Assembly: GCF_000004075.3 (NCBI RefSeq)
Contig: NC_026655.2
Coordinates: forward strand, 16,291,489-16,355,488
DNA from: Cucumis sativus
Lineage: Eukaryota > Streptophyta > Magnoliopsida > Cucurbitales > Cucurbitaceae
Length of the DNA stretch: 64,000 nt
Reading direction: 5' to 3'
The first letter of the stretch is position 1, and every line of letters starts with the position of its first letter. Below are positions 23,099 through 36,872 of the stretch, piece by piece. A program made the position numbers and the translations under genes. The notes beneath the pieces are model-generated. The model had not been told where the DNA came from. It saw only the letters and a list, made by a program, of their open reading frames with translations, and searched no databases.

Positions 23099-24000
23099 CA
23101 GTTTCCAGTAGTCTCAAACATGTCTCTGAGAAGGGTGAAATCCATTTCAGATGAGCATCCTTTTTTCTGTCATCTGGTATTTCAGATCTTACAGGGGCCG
23201 ACTGCCGTTTTTCCTCTTGATGTATAGCTTATCAATTACTTGCTTTCATCCAACCATTATAAGAGCCAGGGGTTTAATGTCGCAAACTCTGTGTTACTGT
23301 GTAACCAGTAAGTTGGTCTTGTGTTCAACTCTTATAGACAGTAACAGAATTAGTTGGATGGTTAATCGTGTTGCTGCCAACATAGCTGCAAATTATACTT
23401 CACCAGACAGTACACAGTTTCTCAGTTAAATTTTGATTGAATGCAATATCTTGATTTTTCACTAGACGGTGCTGAAATAGAGCTATGCTGGTATGGGGCT
23501 GCTGCTGAGCAAGGAAGCTTCTGTTTATATTTTATGATTAGAGACAAATTCTGTACCTTTTTAGTCATTTTTTCTTTGCTCTAGAATTTTCTGACTTATC
23601 CATTGCCCTTAATTTTGATGTCCAACAAAGTATCTAGCTGAAAATGCACATATACGTAGCAAGAGTGCTTTGGATTTCAGAATTTGTAAAAGTAAGCCAG
23701 TTTGGTCACTCCTGTTTCGAACTGACCTTGCAAATTTATCATCCAGTTTAGTTTATTGATGTACGAACAGTAATAGAAGTATTATAGTTTTCATGTCGAA
23801 CCCAATAATTTCTTGCTTTCTGATTTGAACAATAGAATGAAAATCTAATGTTATCGTATTACCAGCTCTGCTTGAGTAAAACTTTTCATAGAAAGTTTCT
23901 TGGGGGAAGCTAAGAGAATAAGTGTTCTATTGACCGAGTATGGTGCCATGAAATACGAATCTGAAGGTTTAGCACCAGTTTTGTTTCATTACATTCTCCC
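23099..24000. other. Convergent 3' region between CNGC and SCY1
   Basis: About 900 bases between two stop codons facing each other. It should hold both 3' UTRs and both poly(A) sites. No further gene is supported. Confidence 0.65.
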
Positions 24001-27000
24001 TTAAGGATTATACCTATCAATGTCATAAAACTCTATATTCTTGTACTTCTGGGAGATTATCTCAGCTTGTACCTTTCTGGCAGTGTCTGTTGCACAACCA
24101 ACAAGAATAAGAACAGAGGTTCCTGCGAATCCTCGAAATGCTGTTAAATGTGTTGTCTGTTCAATCACAGCAGGACCAGCAGCAAGGATTGCCAAGAAGG
24201 CTGAACCAAGTACTGAAATCCGGCTTAGAACCTATAATTCATTAAACAGGAAGACACCCATCTAAGTAACTGGACTTCATTTTGGTCAATCGAGGTGATA
24301 ACAGATTCAGCAGCAAGAACATAAAAATAATCGCATTATTACCGCTTTCAGATATGAAGCTGTACTTTTTCCTGGGCGGACGAGGGGAATTGAAGCACCC
24401 TGTCGCTTCAATTGCTCACTCACATCATCGGGATCCAACTGTAGGAACGTGTAGTAATAGTTGAAGAAGGCTATCAAAAGGATGTTGGTTGGCAGATAGA
24501 ACGAACCTAAAAGAATCCCGATTGTTAATTTTGTTAATACCAAGAAGTCCTATCAACCGTACAATCTAACCAAACAGCAATTGGACCATTGTTTTTAAAA
24601 AATTAGAATTCTTTTACAAACTAAATAGGAATGCAGCAAATTCAATGGGCAGTGAACCAAAACATCTTACCTCCTGGATTTAAAGCAAGTGCAGCCTTCT
24701 TTAGGACCGATAGCCCTGTGAAGCGAGCCAGAGTACCTGGAAGGGCTAACGTTGATGTCGAGAAAATGATTGGCATTACACCAGAACTATTAACCTGCGC
24801 ATTATGAAGGTAGTACAAACTCCTTGTTGGTTAACAAAGGCCAGATTACAGATTATAATTGAGACCCGGGAACATGAATATTCACAGCTACAACATTAAA
24901 GTACGGCACGATTTTAAAGTTTAAGCTTCTTTGAAGTTAAAACCTTAAAAAAGTTCACTACTGACTGATGAACTAGTTAGTCACTAATTCAATGATATAA
25001 GAATGAAGAAGTCGGAATAGGAATACAAACCTTGAAGGGCAGGTAAGCAGATTTCTGAAGTCCTCCACCTCTGCTTGTGTATCTTGAAGCATAATTGAGG
25101 GGGATTTTCCTTTCTGCTTCCTGAAAACCTTGGTTCAGATAAATCACAATCATATAAAATAACACATTTTGTGCAATGAAGAAAAAATATATACTTATTA
25201 ACCATTACTTACCTGAACATATACAATTCCAAGTACCAATAGAAAGAAGGAGATTATGATAGCAACCAATCCAACATAATTACCATCCTGGAATGCCTGT
25301 GCAGTGGTCCTTCCAAAGGATGCTGGTAAATAGGAGATGATGCTGGTGAATATTAAAAGAGATGTCCCATTTCCTAGCTTTAGGTCTGTGATCCGTTCCC
25401 CTATGTACGTTGTTACGACTGAGCCAAGTGTCAATAAAGTAACAGAAGAGAGCACCCATTCTGTACTAAAATCATTAACATAGGGGCGAAGGAATAGAAC
25501 TTGGCCAATTGCCTGTGAAGAAAATGAGAACACAATTGAAGAACCTTAAAATAAAAGCTCACAAACTTTTGAAGTACATTTAAATGCAGAATATAATATC
25601 CATTAGAACGAAAACATTTTGATACACAGAACATTCGTAACTGTATGTTCAATGCCTAAGATCCTTCAGAGTTCAGAATATATTTGGCAATTGTTTCACA
25701 TTTTTGGTGGAATCTGCTGTTGTTTGAATGGGTGCCCTACAGGAATACGGAACCAGCTTCCAATAAATTTAAAATTAGAAAATAATATATTGATTCCTTC
25801 CAGAAGAAACGTTGTGCCATGTGCGTCTACAAATGAACTTTGTAATAGACTTGAGTATTGAAACCTTCAAAATACTTCATTCTGTACTCTTCGAAAGTGC
25901 AATTTCTTCTAAGTTCAAACAAAATGTCCATTCAATACAAGATTGAAAATATGAAATCCTAAATGAGTTAAGGTCAGTTTCTACAGTTATCCTTTTCCCC
26001 TTCTAAAGTTGTTAAAACCTGTCATATTGAGTTGTCAAGTTCCTTACTTGTACGATTGCAAATCCAACTGAGGCATATCGAGTATATTGCAGAATTTTCT
26101 TTCGCCCTGCTTCACCTTCTCTTTTCTGAAGGTCTTGCAATTTTGGATAAATTTGAGCAAGAAGCTGGAAGACAATTTGTGCATTAATAAAGGGAACAAT
26201 GCCTAGGGAGCATATCCCTAGCCTACCAATGCCTCCTCCAGAAAATGAATCTAAAGTGCTCAATAAGCTGTTCTGATCCAAGTTCCCAACAAAAGCCTCT
26301 CGGTTCACTCCACCAAGAGGGATATAGATTCCAAGCCTTGAAAGAGCTAAATAGCCCAACAGCTGTAGGAATTTTCCAGGCAACGGACCTTTGAAGAAAT
26401 CTCCTATGTCAATGGAACTGTCTTCGATTGCAGCTGCAAAGTCAAATTAACTTCAGTAATGCCACTACAGGATCTATATCCAATACTTGTTATGACATTA
26501 AAGAACAAGAAACAAAACCTGCCAATCCACGAGCTGACGGAGACTTGTCTTTTTTTGTGCTTGAAGCACTGTTAAATGTTTGGCCAAAATAGCCAAGAAA
26601 ATTTTCCCATGTACTACTAAATTCGGAAGAAAGATCAGGACGGATGCCCAAGGGATCAAAAACTGAGCTCTCAGAACTGAGAAAGAGAAACTATTATCAT
26701 GTCAACTATAGACCAACCACAATTTATGGCAGTTCTAGAACAGAGAGACATTAACAAACAAAATATTGGTTTTAGTTCATTTCCCAAGTTGAATGGACCT
26801 TCAAACCAATGTATAGTAAACAAAGCTGAACCCCAGGTAGGCAGGTAGAAAATAAAACAACTGAAAAATGCATGTTTTCCTTCATATTTCTTCTTAATAG
26901 CAGATAAATCACAAAATGAATGTTCGTTTGAATCTATCAGTACATGATCAGCATCACCAGTTAGCTAAGTATATTTATATATACTTTTCAAACAACAGGC

Positions 27001-27719
27001 CAAAGTAATTGGCTCCAGATTACAGTAAGAGAGCACGTGATCATTACAAATATTAGGTATCTGCGTTCAAATATAGGAATAAACCGCTCTATTCTGGAAG
27101 ACCAACAGCCAAAAAGAAAAGAAAAAAATCAAACAAGATACGCTTTTAAAAAAAAAAAAAAAATGGTAGCATATTGACTAAACTTCAACACAATCTACCA
27201 AAGACATTCTCATCTAAATGAGTCTTTCTACATCCCTAAGCATAGCAAAAGCAAATCCTTGCTCAAGAATCATTGGCTAGAAGTTATCCCCAATTCTTCA
27301 GGGGGATCTCCTTCTCCAGTGACAGAGAAGCATGAAGATCTTAGAAGACACAAAAAAAGTATAACGGTGCAGGCCAAGATGGGGAAAAGCCCAAAAAAGG
27401 TAAAGAAAAACAAAGAACAGTCCTGAAGAAGGAGCCATATGGGGAAAAGCCCAAAAAAGGAAAGGTAAAAGATAAGTTGAAGGAATTGAAGGGCAATGAG
27501 GAGAAAAAGAAGAAAAATGGAGGAGTAGCACCTGTTGGAAACGAGGCGAAGGTTCCAGGATTTGGTGGAAGTGGGCTTGCCTGGAACAGAGAAGGAAGCA
27601 GGGGTGAGTGAAGTTCTAGGTCTTGGAAAGCGGTTAGAATTAGTAAGGGAATGAGTGGAGAGAGTGAAGGAAAGGGGGGAAGAAGAAGGTGCAACAGCTT
27701 CTGTGAATGTTATCAACAT
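24001..27719 (-). CDS. SCY1: Preprotein translocase subunit SecY, chloroplast thylakoid (SCY1)
   Basis: Eight exons in transcript order: 27719-27532, 26676-26519, 26433-26048, 25512-25213, 25120-25031, 24794-24671, 24506-24343 and 24231-24001, giving 546 aa, close to the length of plant cpSecY. SCY1 forms the channel of the thylakoid Sec translocase (with SECE1 and SECA1) for lumen and membrane proteins. The first exon is a Ser/Thr/Pro-rich chloroplast transit peptide (MLITFTEAVAPSSSPLSF). The mature part begins near SSVFDPLGIRPDLSSEF. SecY hallmarks include LGYLALSRLGIYIPLGGVN, the plug-side segment FSGGGIGRLGICSLGIVPFI, RYASVGFAIVQ, LGNGTSLLIF and the cytosolic loop RKIPLNYASRYTSRGGG. Also visible are VNSSGVMPIIFSTS and the C-terminal GTSVLILVGCATDTARK. 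About ten hydrophobic segments are present. The gene converges with CNGC. Confidence 0.96.
27379..27460. repeat. 60-bp-spaced direct repeat in SCY1 intron 1
   Basis: The same 22 bases occur at 27379-27400 and 27439-27460 (beginning atggggaaaagccc and ending aaaaaagg). The exact 60-base spacing suggests a local duplication whose intervening parts have diverged. Confidence 0.75.
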
Positions 27720-30700
27720 AATTTACTCCCACCTGAGTTTGAGTTTCCGAAAGGGTAACGTTATGAGATGTTGGGAGGATTAGGAGTGGCCGATTCTTTC
27801 CTCACCCTATCCCTTCTTTTTTCTCTCTTTTCCTTTGATTTGTAGGATTTATGTTTCTTTTTCATTTTCTATTGTTTGTTCAAACTTAAAATCTAATTTT
27901 GGTGCTGTAAAACCTATCAATCCAAATACAACCCTATTAAATTCAAACTTTATACACAATACAAAGTTCATAACTCTACATTTGAAATATATTAATTAAA
28001 ACAACCAACCTATTCAAAATATCAACACACATATATATATAGCTACATTTTAACAAAAACTAAATTTATCAACATTTACTCTAAATTTTCCTATATTTAT
28101 AACTTTTTTTTTAAAAAAAAATTGTTAATATATATTTAATTATTATTTTTAAATTTGTTATCCATTAGGATTACATCAAAATTCAAATAAACTCTAACAC
28201 TTAAATCATATTTAAACCTAAAAATTTTATAATCTAAGCTTTAAAAGTTATGAAATCTCATTATTTTTTTAATATTAGTATTTGAGCACTTTGAAGCATG
28301 TTAAATCATTTTGAGTAGAAATTCATATAATGATTTGTATTTATTGAGTGATCTCACATGTTTTTGTTTTTTATTTTCAATTCAACATATATTTTTATCA
28401 TGAACAAGAAAAATTAAGATTAAAAAAGATCTTTTTTTTTATATGAGTGAATGTTTGAGTCAGCTTACATGCACCTAAACTAATTTTGTGGAACAACCCA
28501 CCTGACTCTATAAAAATTAGGTGTCAAAGAAGCTCGTAGAAAATCAATTTCTTGAACCTGGCTATACATTTTAGTTAGAAAAAGTATAAATTTTGATGAG
28601 AGCAAAATTTTAGTTAGAAAAAGATCATACAACTAAATATTTGGTCAATTTTTTGTGAAAATTAAATATGATAAAAACAAAACTTAAAACTAGTTTAAAA
28701 TAGCAAAATTAGGTTTTTAAAAGATAAATTTACATAAAATATAAAAAGAAGGTTGTTAAATATTTCATATTTGCCTTTATTAGATTTCGATTAGTGTGAG
28801 ACCATTTTTAAGTTCTTTTTTTTTCTTCAATTTATTCTTCATTTCTTTGTATTATTACTTATCTTTCTTTATATTTTTACTTATTGTTTGTAATTTATTT
28901 ATTTTTTTTCCCTTCTTCATCATTTCTTATCTTTTCTTTTTCTTTTTGGTACAAGATCTAAATGATGGTGGTGTATCAATATCTAAATAATCAGTTATCT
29001 ATTCCAAAAAGATAAAGATAAACCACATCATTAATCGATTGTTTAGATCTAATACAAGATCGTTTAGACGAGGTACAATAATACAAGATCGTTTAGAGTG
29101 GTTTTTCCATTTAATACAATTGAATGAGAAATTTTGGATCAATTCACGTCATTTACCACATAAATGATGAAATTACTAATAATTAAATTTGAGATTGAGT
29201 GAAAATTTAACCCGTGTCTCAAATTGAAATTGAAGATATCAATAGAGAAAAAGTGATGATGTCAAGTGTTTTAGTTTGATGGTTGGATCAAATAACTTTT
29301 TAGGTAAAAGTATTAATATTTGGGCTAAAGTCAAATTAAGCCCAATAATTGGCTTAATCTCCCAAATGCCAATTAAGACCAAATTCAATTAGTTAAGCTC
29401 AAAGTTCATGTCTAGGACCAAACAAAATCAGCCTTGCAAAACTCACTTGACAACTCTTTATGTAGAAGAGCTCTCATTCGTTTGGAATTTATTTTTGGCA
29501 CTTCACATCATCTAGAGAAAATTCTTCTAACAATAAGAAGATATCTTGGCTCTTAAGTCGAAGGCTCAACTTCAATAACATTACACGATCCCCTGATGTC
29601 AACTTCAAAAACACCATGCGGTTCACTTTCTCAAATCAAGCGTATCCATTCAACCAAAGAAAACCACGTGATTAAGTACTAGAGTATGAACCACATTTGC
29701 ATCAAATTTACCAAAAAGATATTTAATTTCACAGAACACGTTTCTTTTAAAAACTTTGTGAGCACAATTCATCATTTATTATGAAGGTTGCAATTTATTT
29801 ATTTATATTTTAATTAATATTGTTCAATATAGTCTCTCTTGATGAAGGTTAAAATTGACCAATAATAAGTTAATGTAACATATTATTTAGTGCCTCAAAA
29901 GAAATTAGATGAAATAAGAGGCTAAGGTAAGAGAAGTAATAAGAGAAAACTTAGAAATTTAGAATACTCCCCTCTTGTTTCTTTTCTTTTCTTCTTCTTC
30001 TTCTTCTTTTTTTTTTTTTTTTTTTTGTTAGAATTGTTTATTTTTAATATTTCAAAACATAGTTTTTTCATTTAAAAAGCTTTAATTTTAAAAATATTAT
30101 GAGTGAAATAATATGCATTAGATCACCTCTTAAAAGTGATCTAATGAGAATTAAAATTAGATTTCCATATTTGCCAAACTCAAAAGTTGTAACTAAAATT
30201 TGTAGATAGGACAAATAATTTAGCTCCTTAAAAGTATAAGTTAGGAAGATTCTAAAAACAAACATTAGGCATGAAAGTTGAGGACAGGAATACAACATCC
30301 CAAAATGAAACAAACAACAATTCAATTAATATATCTAAAGGTTACATGGCTAATAGGTAATTCAAATTCAAACATGTGGATTCCAAAAGATTTAAATTTT
30401 GTTGGCAAACCCCAAATTGCATAAAGCTTTGAATGGATATGAATGAATGAATGCATGAATGAACACCAAACAAACACAAAGCGGCGGCTGGTTTTTGTCT
30501 CTTTCTTTTCCCTTTCAACCACACAAATAGCAGAAACTGCTAAGCATCTTCACCCTTCATTTATAATTTGTTTTTTGCCCTTTGAACTCGCCTTAGAGTC
30601 AGTGACTTGACCATCTCATTTATCATCTTCTAACTAAAAAGTCCACTTTACAAAGTCCTTCATCCAAAAGTGGACAAACAAGCTTATGTTCATCTTTGTC

Positions 30701-30983
30701 ATTTCCATGTTTGTCCCATATCATTTGATCGTGCAAATAAACAATCCCTCTTTTAATAAGTCTCTTCAATCACCACCACCCTGCTCTGCTATTCATTATT
30801 GTTTGCTTCTTTCTTCAGGAAAGTATATGTTTATTTATATCATGAATATGGAGTTGAAGACAATTGAATTAAATAATTCTCAAGGAGAAATGAAATTACA
30901 ACACATTGTTTTGTTTCTTCTGTCAAAGATTTTCTATCCATATATACAAGATTTTATGTTACCTTCACTCTATTCTTATAAAT
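27720..30983. other. SCY1 promoter side and intergenic DNA
   Basis: No supported gene. About 28450-28560 (gtcagcttacatgcacctaa ... acaacccacctgactc) looks like a decayed copy of a dispersed plant repeat that I recall from other rosid introns. Two 'acaagatcgtttaga' units occur at 29054-29105. A (CTT)n plus poly-T tract lies at about 29990-30027. The stretch 30660-30983 is the 3' flank of SMAX1. Confidence 0.5.
29980..30027 (+). repeat. (CTT)n / poly-T microsatellite
   Basis: ctt units followed by more than twenty T residues. Confidence 0.8.
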
Positions 30984-33900
30984 TTATAATCCATCTACTG
31001 CTGTCACTACTTTTATGTTACTAGGTAGCCAATCTCCTCGGTTTCGATTGCCTGATTCACGGTCTAGTTCGAGAGTAACGACTATAGGATTGTCTCTTGT
31101 GCTGCCTGTTGTCTTTGGAAAGCAAGCTTTGAGATGGTTGAAGCTTGGAACGAGGGCTTTCTCTGCCCATTCTTCTAAACTAGTGTTGCTTAACCATACC
31201 CCAGCTAAGATTTTTTGAAGAGCCTGGTCTTGTAACTCGATTGAGATTCCCTCAACCCCAATAATGGTGAAGAATTTTTCGTTGATGGATGTTTTGATGT
31301 CTTGGGTAATATGATTGAAGTTGACTGGCTTGAAGATAATGGCATCATCGACGATATCTTGAAGTTCGGTTAGTGCTGGTGAAGCTGTGGTTGATTCCAT
31401 CTTGCTTAGGCCATATTCATCTTCATGATCGATTGTGAGGTCGCTTGAGTTGTGCGATCCATCTGGAGTATCGTCCTCTGCATTGGCAGCCTCATTCAAA
31501 TCAAAAAACAAACCAGGATTAGTACCTTTCCTGGTTTTTGTGAACCTTTCTTCATTGCAAAGCCAGTTGCCTCTACGTTTTGATTGCTTTTCGGACAGAG
31601 ATAACCTCAATTGCCAACTTTCACCAGCTAACGTTGCGAGCTCCTTTTCACCAAAAGAATTGTGATCTGAGAACCACTTTAGATCGTCCGGTAGCCAAAC
31701 AGTTGTGAGGATGAAAATAATATTACCAAGGCTGATTTCTCGACCATAGGAATCAATGAGACGACCACTTTCAATTGCTCGTTTTAAACTCCCACGAAAT
31801 AGAACATCTGCTTCATCAATGTTCTCAAGAACTATCACTGAAAATGGATTCTTCCTAACAGCCTCTGCAATTTGATCCAATGGGGTTCTACCGCGAAAAT
31901 TATTGTCCAATCCTCTACCATTACGTTGTGAACCAAGACAAATTGTAACCATGATGGACCCAGATACCAGCTCTGAAATAGCTGATGCCATCTTCCTCTT
32001 GCCAACTTTGTCAGGCCCCGCAAATAATAGCCAAATGTCTCCTTTCGACCCAGCACCTTGACGTTTCCTGTTGCCCAATTTGCGTTGAGTTATCGTGTTA
32101 GCCACAGTGGAGGCTGCATCTCGCTGCCACCAAACCTTTCCCATAAGAACTTTAAGGATCTTCTTGTATGAATCAACATCTGTTATACCTAGAAGTTTGG
32201 CACTCTGAATATCCAGAGACTTCATCTCTGATTTGGAAGAGTTATGATTTTGGCCCAAAAATTCTATGGTGCAGTCTTTACGAGTTTGTTCAGGGATGTT
32301 ACCACTAAACTTCTCTTGCCCAAGAATCAAGTCCGTTCGTATTGAGTTGTGGTCAGATGGCTGGTTGGGTTGTGGATTCATATTCAGCTGAAGAGTTCTC
32401 CCAAGGCTTTTATTCAATTCTAACCTAGGCTGACAAGGCTGGCACTTGAGCAAGTTTTGGTTATATAAACCCATCGTTGAGATCCCTGTTAGCATATTTC
32501 CAGTTGAACTGAAAATTTTCGATTGATGGAAATTGGGATGAATCTGCAAGCATGTAGTATTCCATTTCTTTTGTAGCTCTTGAGTCCTCTGCTTTACCAT
32601 CAATTCTGTGTCCTTATTCTGCAACAAAACACAAAACATAACTTAGCTTCACTTGATTTCACTTGAAACTTATCACTCGAGGAAACGAAAACATTACCTG
32701 TTTCGAATCTACTGATTCAGCATTAGGAGAATGATCTTTAGCTTTTTGCAGCCAATGTGGCAGGGGAGAGCTATTACTGTCTGTTTTGACTCCTGAAGAA
32801 GATTTTTCAGACTCCTCATTTATGAGTTTGTGTAATTCTTGTTCATACTTCTGCATACACTGTGAGCAACAAGTTATTCTCGAACCATAATTTAAAGACT
32901 CAGATTCATTTCTCAGCTGGCTAATGGGAGGAGTAGGAAAAAACTTCAATGGAGACAAGGATTCGATTGGACTGCCAAGAATCTCCTTTGTTCCAAACCT
33001 AAATGAACAAAAGAAATCAATCATGAACGATTATGGCTAAACAATTGAACAAAATCATATAATATTGGTAAAATAATCACAAGAAGATCTACAAGTCTAA
33101 GTCTAAATTTTCCTGCTTATACTTGATTTGTACAACGACCCAATAGTTCTTAAGCTCAAGCAAATAAAAAGGATAAGAATCCAAAACTGAAAGTACCTTG
33201 GATATAAACCAGAGCGAGGGGCTTTAGCCACAACAGGAACAACATGTAAATCCCAATCACTTTCGATTGACGGATGATAGATTTGGCATCTCAAGAAAGT
33301 TTCACAAGTAGCGGTTCCGATTAACCACAGCCGTCCGTTGAACCTTGTCAATAGCTTTCCAATCTTCTGAACGGCAGCACGGCCGGCCTCGGATACAGAA
33401 CTCGCCGGCTGATCAAACAACCATTCTAGATTCCCCAGGTCAAGAATAATACTCCCAGAACTAGATTTGGCTAATTGGGACGCTACCAAATCTTCCAATT
33501 CATCAAGTTTTGTGGGTATTTGTTCTCTATCTGATGCAAATTCCTTCTCTAAACGGATAATCTCAGCGTTCTCCAGCGACCCTTCACTCAGTTCTTTCTT
33601 GTTAATTCGTCTAAAAAATTCTTCTAACATTGCATCTGTTTCCGAATCCCCAACTACGATTGGATTTCTCTTGGTCGGTCTACGCAAAATATCCACGATT
33701 CGTTTCACTTCCTCCTCTCTCGGCCTCCCCAATTGGTTAACGCTACCCTGATGAAACCGTGGATTCAAATAAAGACTCCGATTAGGCGACGGCGAAGAGT
33801 GGGAAGAACGTAATCCAATCGGAGAGGAATTCACCACAGATGCCGACGAATTCAAAGACCGTTCAATAATACCCTTAACAGCAGGGCTCGAAAAGCTCGC

Positions 33901-34350
33901 TTCCCGCATAATCCTACTAACACTTGGATCATCGAGAATCGATATAACTAGCTGCTCGAACTCAACCTTCACAGCTAACAAAGGTTGTTGCGGCAATTCA
34001 GAGGAGCCGCGGCGTTGGTGAGCTTGAGCACGTTTAAGGGCTGCCATTAAGGCATTGGAGATGGGTGGTTCTGAAGCAGCGGAGAGGTTTTGAGCCGTGG
34101 GTAACCGCTCGAGAGCGACGCTGAAACAGAGCTCGAGAGCTCTGCACTGAAGTGGGTGCGAAGAATTAGGATGGGACTTGATACAGGCTTGACGAAGGAA
34201 GGCAGTTGGTGAAGCCAACAAAGTGGCAGCGACATGAACCGGCGTGGTCTGGCCATGGTTACGACGAGCGGCCTCGGCAATTGCCTGGTTCAAAATAGTT
34301 GCCGCGTCGGACGTGAGAGTTTGCAGGATCGTACCAAGTCCAGCTCTCAT
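30984..34350 (-). CDS. SMAX1: SUPPRESSOR OF MAX2 1 (SMAX1-clade) Clp-like signalling repressor
   Basis: Three exons: 34350-33197, 32998-32698 and 32618-30984, giving 1029 aa. SMAX1 proteins are nuclear repressors degraded after karrikin or KAI2-ligand perception through KAI2 and SCF-MAX2. They control germination, seedling growth and other traits. The N-terminus MRAGLGTILQTLTSDAAT and the double Clp-N region (NHGQTTPVHVAATLLA) place it in the SMAX1/SMXL2 clade rather than SMXL3-5 or SMXL6-8/D53. The C-terminal AAA-like half has a Walker-A-like GPDKVGK (686-692) and a Walker-B-like VIVLENIDEAD (746-756). It also has an EAR-type motif LFFDLNE (855-861) for TOPLESS recruitment. The degron-like motif reads FRGRT (726-730), where the family has FRGKT. 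The three-exon structure is that of Arabidopsis SMAX1 (990 aa, from memory). Confidence 0.94.
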
Positions 34351-36848
34351 TTCCAGAAATCGTAGTGTAAAGGAATTAAAAAAGCAAATAAATTTGGAAG
34401 TAGAAATCTGGTAATATCCTTCTCCAATCCACCATTGAAAAACCCAATTGAAAAAACAGAAGCTTGATAGGTGGATGTTTGAACTTCGAAGGGGTAAATT
34501 TAAAAAAAAGAAAAAAAGAAAAAAAGAGGATTGGAAGGTGGTGAGAAGTAAGACAAATGCTCACTTTCAGAATAGAAATAAGGAAATATGAAATATGAAT
34601 AAATAAAATTAGAGGGTTTGTTACTTACTTCCTTATACAATAACTATAATATAATATAATGTAATGTAATTGAAATAAAGAAATATAGTTTGGAGTTTTG
34701 TTTGTTTTTATTTGCTAATTAAAAAGAAAAAAAAGAAAAATCTGTTCCATTTCACTTTCATTTCCACATCTTATCTCTCACTTCTTGTCTGTCTGTTTGT
34801 ACCAAATTTAACTTTTTATAATTAATTAAAAAGTAAAAAAAATAAAAATTAATAAGTTAGAAATCCACCTCCCAAAAAGGTGACATTTAGATGATTAGAT
34901 CCCTCCTCTCACATGAACATCTTTTCCTTTTCTTTTCTCACCTTTCTTTGTCTTTTCACCTCCTTTTAAATTACACATTTACCCTCCCCCTCACCATAAA
35001 GTATTCAATCATATTCTCTCTCTCTTTTGTCCTATTACCTACTTTTGCTCTTCCTTTCTCTTTTTCTCTCCCATTACCATTTTCTTTGCTACCCTCAAAT
35101 TTCTCACATAATTTCTTTTCTTATCCAATTATGCCACAAATCCCTTCATTTCCATAACTATAATCTAATATCAAAATATTTACGGCTCTCCTAACAAAAA
35201 AATATTTTGTTATATTTTTTTTCCTAAAATATTTTAATTTTTAAAATTTTATCCTATAGTCCAATCAAATGTTGTCATGCATCATTTTTTATTTTTGAAA
35301 ATGGAAACACAAGTGATAGGTACATACTCCACCTGATTGCAAACAAATATTACTCTTTTGTTACATTTCAATTTTTTAAACTTAAAAAATTTCCATTAAT
35401 AAATAATTCGAGGCCCACTAATAGTTTATTATCAACTTTTTTCTAAAAAAGAATTATCATTTGTTAAGATTTTTCCTATAATTTGAGGAAATTTTAGATA
35501 TATAAAGTATATGAATAATATTCTAACATTTAGATTATTACAAATGTTTTTTTTTTTCTTTGAGATTTCTTTTATTGTTGAGTTGAACAATAGTAATGGG
35601 GTAGCATTTCTTTTAACATCTTGCAAACATAATAAATAATAAATTATAATGATAGTTTGTCATGAATAATTTTCTTTATATTGCAATTGTTTTTCTAGTA
35701 TAGCATGCAAGAGAATGAGATTTTTCTAGTAAAATAGGTGAAAAATAAGATCTCAACTTTCAACATTCATATTACTACTCTCTTAGTTACTATCGTTTTA
35801 TTACTAATAATTATTGTTATTAGAGTGACAATTGCTAACTTTTCTCAAATAGAATATAGAAGTGATAGAAGTATGTATATCTTTAATAGACTTCAACACA
35901 ACTATAGTTTTAACAACACGAGTTTAGGATTGAACTTAAAACTATCAATAATTGAAGTTCTCAAATGACAATAGTTATTGACAAACTTCAAGAAAAACAT
36001 ATATTAGGTCTAATGACAATAATACAAGTTTATCCACAGCGACCATACAAATTTATGATTAAATTCGAACTATGAATATTATGAATGTACAACTTTATAT
36101 ATACTTTTATTAGACTTCAAATAGTGAATGATTTATTAGTAATAAAGTTAATCATTTTCATGATGATTTATTTGGTGTCCTTTTTAAACTTTTACGTGTA
36201 GAAATCAAATTTTTAACATGAAGTTCGTTTAAAACAACCATCAATTAATGTATCAATTGTATGATATCGAGACATATATTCCGATGAACTAAGAATTGAG
36301 AGATTTGAATCTCATGCTTAGGGTTAGAACTAAAAATTCCAAAATAAAACCACTATACTGACATCTCCTTTGGTGAAATTTATTATAGGGTGGCATGCTT
36401 AATTGTTTATAAGAAGAATGAAAATTCAACCAAGCTAATCGTATTTAAAATATGTTATATCAAAATTGGAACTTTGAAATTGGTGCTTAATTGGATAGAA
36501 ATTTTATAGGAACAGTTGGTATTGTGTTTTCTAAAGAAAATCTTGATGGTGATTGATGAAAAAAAAAAGGTATTTTCAAAGGAAAGTGGGTGTTTGAATA
36601 TTCAAGTTTAGTCCAAGGGATAAATTCACCAGAAAAATTACTTTGTCCCTTCCTTATTTTTGGTCCAACCTAATTTGTCATATGGTTTCAATTTGGATAA
36701 GGATTCCTTCATATCTTCATTTATTAAGTTTTACTTTACAATCTATTCTATGTTCAGAATTGAAAACTGGAAACAATCACATAACAAATCTTATTATTAA
36801 ATGTATCCCATGCTAATATAACGATTCAATTAACATCTTTCTCTTTCA

Positions 36849-36872
36849 TCATATATATATATATATATATAT
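36849..36872. repeat. (AT)n microsatellite
   Basis: About eleven to twelve uninterrupted AT dinucleotides. Confidence 0.85.

Noticed and set aside
27270..27531. Continuation of the SCY1 first-exon frame into intron 1
   Set aside because: A GTG donor after VSN joins in phase to the next exon and gives the expected SecY N-terminus; the read-through is Phe/Leu-rich with no SecY similarity.
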